A DNA stretch of 64,000 nucleotides, taken from positions 1 through 64,000 of the forward strand of contig CANHQP010000015.1 of the NCBI GenBank assembly GCA_947462925.1, read 5' to 3'. The notes under the pieces were generated by a model. The model saw only the letters and a program-made list of their open reading frames with translations, had not been told where the DNA came from and did no database searches. Shown here one piece after another: positions 15,107-23,615 of the stretch (positions are counted from its first letter, which is position 1; the number at the start of each line of letters is the position of its first letter). A program made the translations under genes and the position numbers. This stretch comes from Flavobacteriia bacterium. Its GTDB lineage: Bacteria > Bacteroidota > Bacteroidia > Flavobacteriales_D > Crocinitomicaceae.

Positions 15107-17077
15107 ATGAAAAAAGTATTATTAAACTTAAACAAGAAGAAAGTCGTAGGTTTTACGGTAGCGCTATTTTGCTCATCGGGATTCTATGCACAAACAAGTG
15201 TATTTGATGTGATTGCGGCCAGTCCAAACCACACTTACCTTGAAACAGCATTAATTCAAGAAGGTTTAGACGGTGCGCTAGACAACAGTAGTGCTACTTT
15301 AACCGTTTTTGCGCCAGATGACAATGCATTTACAAACATTGCAACTGCTTTGGGAACAAACATCAATGGATTGTTGGCTTTGCCAAATTTATCCGACATC
15401 TTATCTTACCACGTATTAGGATCAGAAGTAGCTTCATCGGCAATTACAAATGGTGCAATTGTTCAGCCATTAAGCCCTACCAACACATTGAAATTGACCT
15501 TAAAAGCAAACGGAGATGTATTTGTAAATCAAGCGCAAGTAACAACAGCGAATATTAACGCTGACAATGGAATTGTGCATGTTTTGAACGCTGTAGTGCT
15601 TCCTTCTGAAACAGTGGTTGATGTAGCAATTGACAACGGATTCACTTCATTGACTGCAGCAGTTGTGAAAGCAGAATTACTTCCAGCTTTGACAAATCCT
15701 TTGGCGACTTTGACTGTTTTTGCTCCAACGAATACCGCTTTCGACAACATTGCAACTGGTTTGGGTGTAACAGTAACAGATTTGTTAAACCTTCCAAACT
15801 TGGCAGATATCTTGACTTACCATGTTTTGGGAACTGAAGTAGCTTCATCAGCAATTACTAATGGTGCAATCGTTCAACCATTGAGTACTACAAACACTTT
15901 GAAATTAACATTGAAAGCAAATGGAGATGTATTTGTAAATCAAGCGCAAGTAACAACAGCAAATATTAACGCTGACAATGGAATCGTTCATGTTTTGAAT
16001 GCCGTAGTTCTTCCTTCTGAAACAGTCGTTGACGTAGCCATCGACAATGGATTTACTTCCTTAACAGCAGCAGTTGTGAAAGCAGAATTATTGCCAGCTT
16101 TGACAAATCCTTTGGCAACTTTGACAGTTTTTGCTCCAACGAATACAGCTTTCGACAACATTGCAACTGGATTGGGTGTAACAGTGGCAGATTTGCTAAA
16201 TCTTCCAAACTTAGCAGATATCTTGACTTACCATGTTTTGGGAACTGAAGTAGCTTCATCAGCAATTACAAATGGTGCAATTGTTCAACCATTGAGTACT
16301 ACAAACACTTTGAAATTGACTTTGAAAACAAACGGAGACGTTTTTGTAAATCAAGCGCAAGTAACAACAGCGAATATTAACGCTGACAATGGAATCGTAC
16401 ATGTATTGAACGCCGTTGTTCTTCCTTCTGAAACGGTGGTTGACGTAGCGATTGACAATGGATTCACCTCATTGACTGCAGCAGTTGTGAAAGCAGAATT
16501 GTTACCAGCTTTGACAAATCCTTTGGCAACTTTGACTGTTTTTGCTCCAACAAATACCGCTTTTAACGACTTGGCAACTGCTTTAGGAACAGATTTGGCA
16601 GGAGTATTGGCTAGTCCAAATTTGACTGAAATCTTGACTTACCATGTTTTGGCTACAGAAGTTACTTCAACTCAGTTAGTAAATAATTCAAATGTGCCAA
16701 CATTGAACGGTCAAACTGTTTTGGTAACAACTACCCCAACGGTTAAAATTAACGAATCAAATGTGACACTAGCAGATGTACAAGCTCAGAACGGTGTAGT
16801 GCATGTGATTGATGCTGTTTTGCTTCCAGGGTTTGCTGATATCAATGAAGTAACCATTGCAGATTTGAATTTCTATCCAAATCCAGCAACAGAAAACATT
16901 TCAATAGATAATTTCACAACAGGAAACTACCAAATCTTAAATAGTTTGGGTCAAATGGTTAAAGCTGGAAAAATTGAAAACAATTTAATTTCAGTATTGG
17001 ATCTTGAATCAGGAAGTTACATTGTAAGATTTACAAATGAGGAAGGAAATTTCCAAGGTAAGTTAATCAAGCAATAA
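15107..17077 (+). CDS. Four-domain fasciclin (FAS1) adhesin with type A T9SS sorting tail
   Basis: FAS1 domains mediate adhesion. The 656-residue protein has a signal peptide (about 1-29) and then four FAS1 domains starting near residues 30, 168, 305 and 442. Each shows LTVFAP.(D/T)NAF, LTYHVL and the closing GIVHV(L/I)(N/D)AV(V/L)LP. The tail (about 583-656) opens NFYPNPATENISI and ends in GSYIVRFTNEEGNFQGKLIKQ, a type A T9SS signal for secretion and surface anchoring. Domains 2 and 3 and the start of 4 are nearly identical, also at DNA level, with a 411-base period, so the array is probably young and prone to unequal recombination. A terminator follows; an inverted repeat precedes. Confidence 0.93.
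   Translation: MKKVLLNLNKKKVVGFTVALFCSSGFYAQTSVFDVIAASPNHTYLETALIQEGLDGALDNSSATLTVFAPDDNAFTNIATALGTNINGLLALPNLSDILSYHVLGSEVASSAITNGAIVQPLSPTNTLKLTLKANGDVFVNQAQVTTANINADNGIVHVLNAVVLPSETVVDVAIDNGFTSLTAAVVKAELLPALTNPLATLTVFAPTNTAFDNIATGLGVTVTDLLNLPNLADILTYHVLGTEVASSAITNGAIVQPLSTTNTLKLTLKANGDVFVNQAQVTTANINADNGIVHVLNAVVLPSETVVDVAIDNGFTSLTAAVVKAELLPALTNPLATLTVFAPTNTAFDNIATGLGVTVADLLNLPNLADILTYHVLGTEVASSAITNGAIVQPLSTTNTLKLTLKTNGDVFVNQAQVTTANINADNGIVHVLNAVVLPSETVVDVAIDNGFTSLTAAVVKAELLPALTNPLATLTVFAPTNTAFNDLATALGTDLAGVLASPNLTEILTYHVLATEVTSTQLVNNSNVPTLNGQTVLVTTTPTVKINESNVTLADVQAQNGVVHVIDAVLLPGFADINEVTIADLNFYPNPATENISIDNFTTGNYQILNSLGQMVKAGKIENNLISVLDLESGSYIVRFTNEEGNFQGKLIKQ
15609..16560 (+). repeat. 411-bp in-frame tandem repeat in the fasciclin gene
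   Basis: Equivalent points (GAAACAGT.GTTGA.GTAGC) recur at about 15609, 16020 and 16431, exactly 411 bases (137 codons) apart, with mostly synonymous differences. Copy number could vary between strains. Confidence 0.85.
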
Positions 17078-17098
17078 ATAAAAAAATAAATTGGTTAC

Positions 17099-17131
17099 AG
17101 AGGCTATCTTTATTGGTAGCCTCTTTTTTTG
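17099..17131 (+). terminator. Intrinsic terminator after the fasciclin gene
   Basis: AGAGGCTA (17099-17106) pairs perfectly with TAGCCTCT (17117-17124), followed by a T run. Confidence 0.9.
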
Positions 17132-17183
17132 TCTCTGATTTTTAAAATTCCCACATTAGAAAAACTAATCTTCATGAAATAGT

Positions 17184-17206
17184 CTATTTTTGTTTAATCA
17201 AAATAG
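17184..17206 (+). promoter_or_regulatory. -7 box TATTTTTG embedded in a 7-bp inverted repeat
   Basis: TATTTTTG at 17185-17192 fits TAnnTTTG. CTATTTT (17184-17190) and AAAATAG (17200-17206) form an inverted repeat that covers it and the likely transcription start, an arrangement expected of a repressor operator. The ATG is at 17221. Confidence 0.4.
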
Positions 17207-17220
17207 GCAATTTTTAACTC

Positions 17221-17706
17221 ATGAAAAAAACAAGTATCATCATCTCAGCGTTATTCGCAGCATTTTTTTTAGGTTCCTTCGTTAATGGAAATCAAAACGC
17301 AAGCAAAGATAAAACTGAAAAAAAACAAAGAAACTTGAAATTGGGTGCTTTCTCAATGAGTTTGAATGTGAAAGATGTCAAAATCTCCAAGGAATTTTAT
17401 GAGAAATTAGGTTTCACGGTCTTTGGCGGAAGTCTAGAACAAAAATATTTAATCATGAAAAATGGCAATACCTTGATTGGTATTTTCCAAGGAATGTTTG
17501 AAGGAAACTTGCTCACTTTCAATCCTGGTTGGGACGAAAATGCCAAAAATGTGAAAGATTGGGACGATGTTCGTGTCATCCAAAAAGAACTAAAAGCCAA
17601 AGAAATTGCGATTGCCCCAGAAGCTGATGAAAAAACGGTAGGACCAGCATTCATTATGCTTTCAGATCCTGACGGAAATGTGATTTTGATTGATCAACAC
17701 AGGTAA
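17221..17706 (+). CDS. Exported VOC (glyoxalase/bleomycin-resistance-like) protein
   Basis: The 161 residues start with a hydrophobic export segment (IIISALFAAFFLGSFVNG), then a single vicinal-oxygen-chelate unit. FSMSLNVKDVKISKEFYEKLGF is the first beta-alpha-beta module, and the second ends in AFIMLSDPDGNVILIDQHR. VOC proteins bind a metal and act on varied small molecules; the substrate here is unknown. An export signal on a VOC protein is unusual but occurs in Bacteroidota. It heads a likely three-gene operon with the SRPBCC and DUF1801 genes (gaps of 18 and 16 bases). Confidence 0.8.
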   Translation: MKKTSIIISALFAAFFLGSFVNGNQNASKDKTEKKQRNLKLGAFSMSLNVKDVKISKEFYEKLGFTVFGGSLEQKYLIMKNGNTLIGIFQGMFEGNLLTFNPGWDENAKNVKDWDDVRVIQKELKAKEIAIAPEADEKTVGPAFIMLSDPDGNVILIDQHR

Positions 17707-17724
17707 TAAATAATTGAAAACAAC

Positions 17725-18678
17725 ATGAATCCATTTGATAAAATCAGTCAATTGAATGCTACCAAAAGGCAAATTGTTTCCATTTCAATTTCTGTGGTTA
17801 TTGGGGGCTTGTTGACAATTTTGGGGATTTATGGAGTTGGCGAATACGGCATTGCTATTTTCATTGCAACACCTTTCTTTCTAGGATTTGCACCCGTTAT
17901 TTTGTTCGGATATAAAAATAAAATCCGCGCGAGTGATTCAAGAAAAATTGGGCTTTTTTCGCTGACCTTTTTCATGTTGGGACTTGTTTTTTTCGCCATT
18001 GAAGGATTCATTTGTATCATTATGGCGTTACCAATCGGACTTGTTTTTGCTTGGATAGGAAGTTATATTGGCTACCTCGTAATTCGCAAAAGTCACAAAA
18101 AAGGTCCAGTAGGAATGTTTGTTTTAATCATTTTTATACCTTCTTATTCACTCTTTGAAAAACAGATTGAACCTGAAATTTACAGTGTTGTAACCTCGAT
18201 TGAAATAGCTGCTTCACCTGAAAAAGTTTGGGAAAATGTCGTTGAATTTCCACAATTAGAAAAGCCTACAGAATTTCTTTTTCAGACTGGAATTTCCTAT
18301 CCTATCAATGCAAAAATTAAAGGCAAAGGAGTTGGAGCAATAAGATATTGTAATTTTACTACAGGAAGTTTTGTTGAGCCTATTACTAGATGGGACGAAC
18401 CAAATTTACTCGCATTTGATGTGCTAGAACAACCTGCACCGATGAAAGAAATCAGTTTTTGGGACATCGATGCTCCACATCTTCATGATTATTTTGTTTC
18501 TAAAAAAGGTCAATTTAAATTGGTAAGATTGAAAAATGGAAATACCAAATTGATAGGAACAACTTGGTATTACAACAACATCAAACCTAATTTTTATTGG
18601 AATATTTGGAGCGATTATATTGTTCATCAAATACACAACAGGGTTTTAAAACACATCAAGAAAAACGCTGAAAAATAA
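17725..18678 (+). CDS. Membrane protein with C-terminal SRPBCC-like domain
   Basis: The first 140 or so of 317 residues hold about four hydrophobic helices (for example IVSISISVVIGGLLTILGI and IAIFIATPFFLGFAPVILF). The rest resembles an SRPBCC/START-type ligand-binding fold: VTSIEIAASPEKVWENVVEF, GVGAIRYCNFTTGSFVEPI, and a long C-terminal helix (YWNIWSDYIVHQIHNRVLKH). Such domains bind hydrophobic ligands. The domain appears to sit after the last helix, probably on the cytoplasmic side. Function unknown. It is the middle gene of the VOC operon. Confidence 0.75.
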   Translation: MNPFDKISQLNATKRQIVSISISVVIGGLLTILGIYGVGEYGIAIFIATPFFLGFAPVILFGYKNKIRASDSRKIGLFSLTFFMLGLVFFAIEGFICIIMALPIGLVFAWIGSYIGYLVIRKSHKKGPVGMFVLIIFIPSYSLFEKQIEPEIYSVVTSIEIAASPEKVWENVVEFPQLEKPTEFLFQTGISYPINAKIKGKGVGAIRYCNFTTGSFVEPITRWDEPNLLAFDVLEQPAPMKEISFWDIDAPHLHDYFVSKKGQFKLVRLKNGNTKLIGTTWYYNNIKPNFYWNIWSDYIVHQIHNRVLKHIKKNAEK

Positions 18679-18694
18679 ATTAAAAATAAAACGC

Positions 18695-19345
18695 ATGAAT
18701 CCACAAGTTGACGAATTCTTCCAAAATGCCAAAAACTGGAACGCTGAAATGCAGTATTTGCGCAAAATTGTGTTGGAATGTCAGCTTGTTGAAGCGTTGA
18801 AATGGAAAGTGCCTTGCTATGTTTTTCAGAATGGAAATGTGGTGTTAATTCACGGTTTCAAAGAATATTGTGCGCTCAATTTTTTCAAAGGAGCATTGCT
18901 CAGCGACACCAATCAAATTTTACATCAACAAACAGAAAATTCGACATCTGCCAGACAAATTCGATTTGCCAATTTACCAGAAATCATTGCGCAGGAAAGT
19001 ACTATTAAAGCGTATATTTTTGAAGCCATTGAAGTGGAGAAAGCAGGTTTGAATGTCACTTACAAAAAAGCGGAAGAATTTGATGTTCCGATAGAATTGA
19101 CCAATAAATTAAACGAAAATCCTGCGTTAAAATCTGCTTTCGAAGCACTGACTCCTGGACGAAAAAAAGGCTATTATTTGCATTTTGAAGGCGCCAAACA
19201 ATCCAAAACCCGCGAAACAAGAATTGAAAATTGCATTCCTAGAATCATGAAAGGAAAAGGTTTAAACGATTGCATTTGCGGACTTTCGAAACGCATGCCA
19301 AATTGTGATGGCTCTCATAAGTTTTTGAAAGAAGCCAATAGTTAG
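18695..19345 (+). CDS. DUF1801/YdeI-family protein with C-terminal CDGSH iron-sulfur motif
   Basis: The 216 residues contain a DUF1801 domain (about 1-115: FFQNAKNWNAEMQYLRKIV, WKVPCYVF, LNFFKGALL). A YdeI/OmdA helical segment follows (about 120-185: LTPGRKKGYYLHFEGAKQ, RIENCIPRIMKGKGLND). The last 25 residues are CICGLSKRMPNCDGSHKF, which fits C-x-C-x2-S-x3-P-x-C-D-G-S-H, the full ligand set of a CDGSH 2Fe-2S site. The protein could therefore bind an iron-sulfur cluster with three Cys and one His. Its physiological role is unknown. It is the last gene of the VOC-SRPBCC operon. Confidence 0.85.
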   Translation: MNPQVDEFFQNAKNWNAEMQYLRKIVLECQLVEALKWKVPCYVFQNGNVVLIHGFKEYCALNFFKGALLSDTNQILHQQTENSTSARQIRFANLPEIIAQESTIKAYIFEAIEVEKAGLNVTYKKAEEFDVPIELTNKLNENPALKSAFEALTPGRKKGYYLHFEGAKQSKTRETRIENCIPRIMKGKGLNDCICGLSKRMPNCDGSHKFLKEANS

Positions 19346-19363
19346 GATTTTAATATTTTTCAC

Positions 19364-19371
19364 TAAATTTG
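19364..19371 (+). promoter_or_regulatory. -7 promoter box TAAATTTG for the TPR gene
   Basis: A TAnnTTTG match 30 bases before the ATG at 19402. Confidence 0.4.
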
Positions 19372-19401
19372 AAAAATAAGTACTAATCTATTTTTTGAAT
19401 T

Positions 19402-20373
19402 ATGAAATTCCTTCTTTCAACCATTACCATTTTATTTGTCGCTTTTTCTTTTGCTCAAACTGCCCAAGAGCATTATAAAAATGGCGTTCAAAAACACAAC
19501 AAGGAAGATTACAAAGGCGCTATCAAGGATTACAACAACGCCATCAAAGAAGACAAAAGTTTTACAAAAGCATATTTCAACCGCGGAACTTGTTTCCTCG
19601 CGTTGAGCAATTTCAAAGATTCGTATGCCGATTTCACGAAAGCGATTGAATTGAATCCGAAAGATGCTGAATCCTATTACCGTAGAGCAACGATTTTTGT
19701 GGTTCAAGACAAATATTTAGAAGCTTTGCCAGATTTGGACAAAACAATTGAACTTGATCCAGCTGCACCCGACGCTTTGACCCTTCGCGGACAAATTAGA
19801 ATGCAATCTGGGAACGAAAAAGGAGGTTGCGAAGATTTTAATTTGGCAAAAAAGAATGGCGACAAACAAGCAGATGAATACATCAAAAAGTTTTGCGGAA
19901 ACAAGAAACAAAAAAATGAATCGTTGATGCTCGATTGGCCAGACGCTGAAAATTGGAAAGTAGGAAGTCAGCAAGAAAATGATAAAATGACCTTGGTGGA
20001 ATTGATTCACTCCAACGAAACATTGGAAAATTGGACAGAAATTGGAACGATGACTTCAATCAAAGGTGCCAAAAATGTAGGATTAGACAAAGCGATGAAT
20101 CTGATGTATGATCAATCGAAAATTAACTCGCCGAAAGCCAAATTGACCTTCATCGAAAAAGATGAAAATGCAGAATTTCCTTGGATTATTTTCACGATTG
20201 AATGTCCAAATTTTAAAAATGACAAAACTCCTGAATCGCAACTTTGGTATATCGTTCAAGGAGAAACTGCTTTGTACACCAATTTCAGAGCAGTCAAAAA
20301 AGCGGAAATTGCAGCTGATTTGAAAACAAAATGGATTGCATTTTTCAAAACGGCGAAGGTGGTGAATCAATAA
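19402..20373 (+). CDS. Secreted TPR-repeat protein
   Basis: The 323 residues start with a signal peptide (MKFLLSTITILFVAFSFAQ). About three to four tetratricopeptide repeats follow between residues 22 and 165, with the usual pattern AYFNRGTCFLALSNFKDSYA, ADFTKAIELNPKDAESYYRR and DLDKTIELDPAAPDALTLRG, ending in GGCEDFNLAKKNGDKQADEY. The second half (from about 175) is a different, tryptophan-containing domain that I cannot name. TPR units mediate protein contacts, so a periplasmic scaffold role is likely. The next gene starts 17 bases later. Confidence 0.8.
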   Translation: MKFLLSTITILFVAFSFAQTAQEHYKNGVQKHNKEDYKGAIKDYNNAIKEDKSFTKAYFNRGTCFLALSNFKDSYADFTKAIELNPKDAESYYRRATIFVVQDKYLEALPDLDKTIELDPAAPDALTLRGQIRMQSGNEKGGCEDFNLAKKNGDKQADEYIKKFCGNKKQKNESLMLDWPDAENWKVGSQQENDKMTLVELIHSNETLENWTEIGTMTSIKGAKNVGLDKAMNLMYDQSKINSPKAKLTFIEKDENAEFPWIIFTIECPNFKNDKTPESQLWYIVQGETALYTNFRAVKKAEIAADLKTKWIAFFKTAKVVNQ

Positions 20374-20390
20374 TTATAAATTTTGACCCA

Positions 20391-21065
20391 ATGACTAAAA
20401 CCCTAACCTCTCTCCTATTCTTTTTGACTCTTGGCTTTTCAGCATTTGCTCAAAAAGATTCGCTCAAACCATTGATTCAAAAACCTTTGATCGAAAAACC
20501 GATGAAGAAAGTTTCATTGTTGGTAAAAGTGAAATTTATTCCTATGCCTTTGGGCAAAAGTTTGTTTTTATTAACTGCTGCAGGAGCTGATTTTCGCTTC
20601 TTTAGAAATCACTCTGTTGGACTCACTTTTTTCAGAACACAATATGACCACAATGAAAAAAAAGTAACAGACAACAATGGAAATTATTACGCCGATTTCG
20701 TCACAAGTTCAAACGTAAGGGAATCAATTACAATGAATTATCGTTTGTACTTCAATCCGATAAAATTCAACAAAGAAACGGCTTTTATTTTCTATGCAGG
20801 ACTCTATTATCGCAGCGGTCAAAACAACATTCATTACGAGCCATTATTCACAAATCCAAGTTATTACTACCGCGGAAAAGATTATTCAAAAGGCGTATTT
20901 TTTGGAATGTTGAGTAAGTTTACCAAGCACATTGGATACGATTTCAATATTGGAGTGCACGAACGAAAATCGATCCTGAAATCGTTAGATTCTGACGGTT
21001 ATCACAACATTTCAAACACCAAGATAGGCGTCAGACTTGACTTCGGACTGACATTCATTCTATAG
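20391..21065 (+). CDS. Predicted outer membrane beta-barrel protein
   Basis: The 224 residues start at the ATG of MTKTLTSLLFFLTLGFSAFAQ, a clear signal peptide; the longer frame to 20331 lies within the previous gene and was rejected. The mature part has alternating beta-strand patterns (ADFRFFRNHSVGLTFFRT, ESITMNYRLYFNP, TAFIFYAGLYYRSG, GVRLDFGLTFIL) and ends on a hydrophobic strand, as small eight-stranded barrels do. The family and ligand are unknown. Directly after its TAG stop the same frame continues into an orphan T9SS tail. Confidence 0.7.
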   Translation: MTKTLTSLLFFLTLGFSAFAQKDSLKPLIQKPLIEKPMKKVSLLVKVKFIPMPLGKSLFLLTAAGADFRFFRNHSVGLTFFRTQYDHNEKKVTDNNGNYYADFVTSSNVRESITMNYRLYFNPIKFNKETAFIFYAGLYYRSGQNNIHYEPLFTNPSYYYRGKDYSKGVFFGMLSKFTKHIGYDFNIGVHERKSILKSLDSDGYHNISNTKIGVRLDFGLTFIL

Positions 21066-21164
21066 GCTAAAATTTCCCGAGAATCGCTGAGAGCGAGCAT
21101 GTATTTTGTGCAGATTACGGATGCCATCGGGAAAGTAGCGACGAAGAAGATTGTGTTGGAATAA
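21066..21164 (+). pseudogene. Orphan C-terminal T9SS type A sorting tail (gene remnant)
   Basis: After the TAG at 21063-21065 the same frame reads AKISRESLRASMYFVQITDA followed by IGKVATKKIVLE and a TAA. Short, MYFVQITD.IGKVATKKIV is the typical end of a T9SS type A sorting domain. No start codon or preceding domain fits it. Local G+C is about 44 percent by count, higher than its surroundings, with codons such as CTG, GCG and ACG. It is most likely the leftover 3' end of a deleted secreted-protein gene. Confidence 0.75.
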
Positions 21165-21215
21165 TTGAAACAATACTTTTGTCAAAACAGCGTTTTTAAA
21201 TCAAAAAATAAATCA

Positions 21216-21632
21216 ATGAAAACTACAGCCAGCTTGCGATTTTTTGGTCTTTTGACATTTTTAATTTTTATCAATGCTTGTACGAAATCAAATTTTGAAA
21301 CGGGAATTAAAGGTAAAGTTGAATATGAAAGTGGTGATTGCATGCCGCCTATTAATGAAACCAATCGATCTTATAAAAAATTTAAAGGTGAATTAGTTTT
21401 TGTCGTAAAAACTGATTTGGATAACCTAGGAAATGGTGATTTTGAAAATCTAAAACAGCATAGCATCAAAACGAAAATAAAAAGAGGAAAATTGGGTAAA
21501 GAATTGCCAGCCAATACCTATGTGGTCATGCCTGAAAATTTGTATCTTTATTCTGAAGCCAACACCATTACCATAGTTGAAGGAGAAGTGCTTGACAAAG
21601 ACTTTCAATTTTGGAATTGTACATCCTATTAA
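21216..21632 (+). CDS. Small lipoprotein of unknown function
   Basis: The 138 residues start at the ATG of MKTTASLRFF and carry a lipoprotein signal ending in LIFINAC (lipobox cysteine near residue 22). The remainder is beta-rich: GIKGKVEYESGDCMPP, GELVFVVKTDL, LPANTYVVMPENLYLYS, TIVEGEVLDKDFQFWNC. Two later cysteines could form a disulfide. The GDCMPP stretch recalls other small Bacteroidota lipoproteins, but I know no function. It lies just after the orphan T9SS tail. Confidence 0.65.
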   Translation: MKTTASLRFFGLLTFLIFINACTKSNFETGIKGKVEYESGDCMPPINETNRSYKKFKGELVFVVKTDLDNLGNGDFENLKQHSIKTKIKRGKLGKELPANTYVVMPENLYLYSEANTITIVEGEVLDKDFQFWNCTSY

Positions 21633-21704
21633 ATGAATTTTTTTAATTTGTTAAACATTCATTTTTTCAAATCATTAGTTGCAGAAACTTCCTTAAAAAA
21701 ACAT

Positions 21705-21712
21705 TACATTTG
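21705..21712 (+). promoter_or_regulatory. -7 promoter box TACATTTG for the MuiA-like gene
   Basis: A TAnnTTTG match 20 bases before the ATG at 21733. Confidence 0.45.
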
Positions 21713-21732
21713 ATAGAATTAAATTCTGTCTC

Positions 21733-23481
21733 ATGCAAAAAATACTGTGCTTATTGTTGTTTGTTCCGCTTATCGGATGGACGCAAAAACCAAATGAAAT
21801 CAACGTCAAATCGCAAATCAAGAAAGTAAAGTTGTTCTTGACTGCCGGAGAAATGACGCATACAACGGAAGTCAAATTGTTGAAAGGAAGAAATAAACTG
21901 ATTTTTTCAGGAATTTCCGCTTTCGCTGATCCTCAAAGTATTCAATTTAGCGCCAACCAACCTTACAAATTGGTTTCGGTTTCCACTGAAATGGATTTCA
22001 TGGCTGCAGAACAATTCAATCCGAAAATTTCGAAATTGAAAGATTCTTTGGATTTGTTGAAAGACAATTATCAGTTAAATTCCGATATTTTCAATTCTTA
22101 TCAAGCTGAATTGGCAGTATTGAACACCAACAGAGATTTGAAAGGTGACAACCAAAATCTAACAGTAGCTCAAATCAAGGAAGCTGCTGAATTTTTCAGA
22201 ACAAGAACCTTGGAAATCAACCGCCAAATCACCAAATTAAACAAGGAAAAAAATACCTTGAATAATCAAATTGAATTGCTTCGTTTTCAACTGACTGAAT
22301 TGAATTTCAATGAAAATCAACGCAGCAACCAAGTGATTGTGTTGATTGATTGTGAAGCAGCTATCAACGCAAACTGCACACTGAGCTATTTGGTGAGCGA
22401 TTGTGGTTGGGCGGCTACGTATGATTTATCGGCAACAGATTTGAACCAAAAAATCAACCTCAAATACAAAGCGAAAATTTACAACAACACCGGAAATGCT
22501 TGGGACAATGTTGATTTAGTGCTTTCGACAGCAGACCCAAAATTGTCGGCATCACAACCGAATTTACAATCTTGGTACTTGGATTTTTACAACTTAAACA
22601 TGCAAGGAAAATCGAAGTCCAAAGAATATTACGCGCCGCAAGCGTATGAAGAATCTTACAGACAACAAGCTGAAACCAATCTCAATATTGCCAATCAACG
22701 TGTTTTTGACAATTACATTTTAGGAAAAGATGCTGAACAGTCAAACAACGAGCAATTGGGCTGGAAAATGGACGGATTGACGCGTTTGAATGAACGAAAA
22801 GTGCAAAAACCTGTCGTTGCGATGAAACAAATTGAAATCTCAGAATTGACGACTGAATTTGTGATTGAACACAAGTTTTCTTGTCCAACCGACGGAAAAC
22901 CTTACAGCGTTGATGTAAAAGAAATGAATTTAGACGCAACATTTACGCATGTTACCATCCCAAAATTGGACAACGGCGCATTCTTGATTGCCAATATCGT
23001 TGGATGGCAAGATTTGGATTTAATTCCTGGTCCGACAAATGTTTATTTCGGCGGCGTTTATGTAGGCGTTTCACAAGTAGATACGCGCAATGTAAGCGAT
23101 ACACTTTCTCTTTCTTTCGGACGTGACAACAAAGTAGTTGTGATGCGCAAATTGAAACAAGAATTGAGTTCTAAAAAAGTAGTAGGAAGCTCAAAAAGAG
23201 AAACGTACTTGTATGAAATTGCAGTGAGAAACAACAGAAATGTACCGATCAAAATTGTGGTTTATGACCAAATTCCAATCAGCAAAAACGAAAGCGTGAC
23301 TGTGGTGACAGAACAAACTTCCAATGCCAAAAAAGATGCAGAAACGGGCGAATTGAAATGGGAATTGACCATTCAACCAACTGAAACGAAATCCGTTGAA
23401 TTGGGATACAGCGTGAAATATCCAAAAGATGCGATGGTCACTTTGCAACGATGGAGAACGATCAGCGCGCCAAGTTTTTAA
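21733..23481 (+). CDS. Mucoidy-inhibitor MuiA family protein (DUF4140/DUF4139)
   Basis: The 582-residue exported protein has a short signal peptide (to about 18). A DUF4140 domain follows (about 25-120: KKVKLFLTAGEMTHTTEVKL, GRNKLIFSGISAFADPQSIQ), then a coiled coil (about 140-195), then DUF4139 (about 205-580: LSYLVSDCGWAATYDL, NNTGNAWDNVDLVLSTADPK, VELGYSVKYPKD). The domain order and length match the MuiA family. The name comes from a mucoidy screen in another bacterium; the biochemical role is not known to me. It is monocistronic with its own terminator. Confidence 0.88.
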   Translation: MQKILCLLLFVPLIGWTQKPNEINVKSQIKKVKLFLTAGEMTHTTEVKLLKGRNKLIFSGISAFADPQSIQFSANQPYKLVSVSTEMDFMAAEQFNPKISKLKDSLDLLKDNYQLNSDIFNSYQAELAVLNTNRDLKGDNQNLTVAQIKEAAEFFRTRTLEINRQITKLNKEKNTLNNQIELLRFQLTELNFNENQRSNQVIVLIDCEAAINANCTLSYLVSDCGWAATYDLSATDLNQKINLKYKAKIYNNTGNAWDNVDLVLSTADPKLSASQPNLQSWYLDFYNLNMQGKSKSKEYYAPQAYEESYRQQAETNLNIANQRVFDNYILGKDAEQSNNEQLGWKMDGLTRLNERKVQKPVVAMKQIEISELTTEFVIEHKFSCPTDGKPYSVDVKEMNLDATFTHVTIPKLDNGAFLIANIVGWQDLDLIPGPTNVYFGGVYVGVSQVDTRNVSDTLSLSFGRDNKVVVMRKLKQELSSKKVVGSSKRETYLYEIAVRNNRNVPIKIVVYDQIPISKNESVTVVTEQTSNAKKDAETGELKWELTIQPTETKSVELGYSVKYPKDAMVTLQRWRTISAPSF

Positions 23482-23500
23482 AATTTAAGAAGATTGATTT

Positions 23501-23534
23501 AAATGGAGGTAATTCAATTATCTCCATTTTTTTT
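23501..23534 (+). terminator. Intrinsic terminator after the MuiA-like gene
   Basis: AAATGGAGGTA (from 23501) pairs with TATCTCCATTT (to 23529) with one G-U, followed by a T run. Confidence 0.85.
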
Positions 23535-23603
23535 GCGTTTCATTGTGACCAAAATCATATAAAATTTTGTCAAAAATTGACTTTTAGAGACTGAAGAAAT
23601 GTG

Positions 23604-23611
23604 TAATTTTG
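23604..23611 (+). promoter_or_regulatory. -7 promoter box TAATTTTG for the DUF983-thioredoxin operon
   Basis: A TAnnTTTG match ends exactly four bases before the ATG at 23616, predicting a leaderless mRNA. Confidence 0.55.
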
Positions 23612-23615
23612 TTCT

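Noticed and set aside
15609-16560. Regular repeats considered as a CRISPR array
   Set aside because: Units are 411 bases, in frame and coding for fasciclin domains; there are no short repeats with variable spacers.
20331-20390. Longer start of the beta-barrel protein at 20331
   Set aside because: It would overlap the end of the TPR gene; the ATG at 20391 directly opens a signal peptide.
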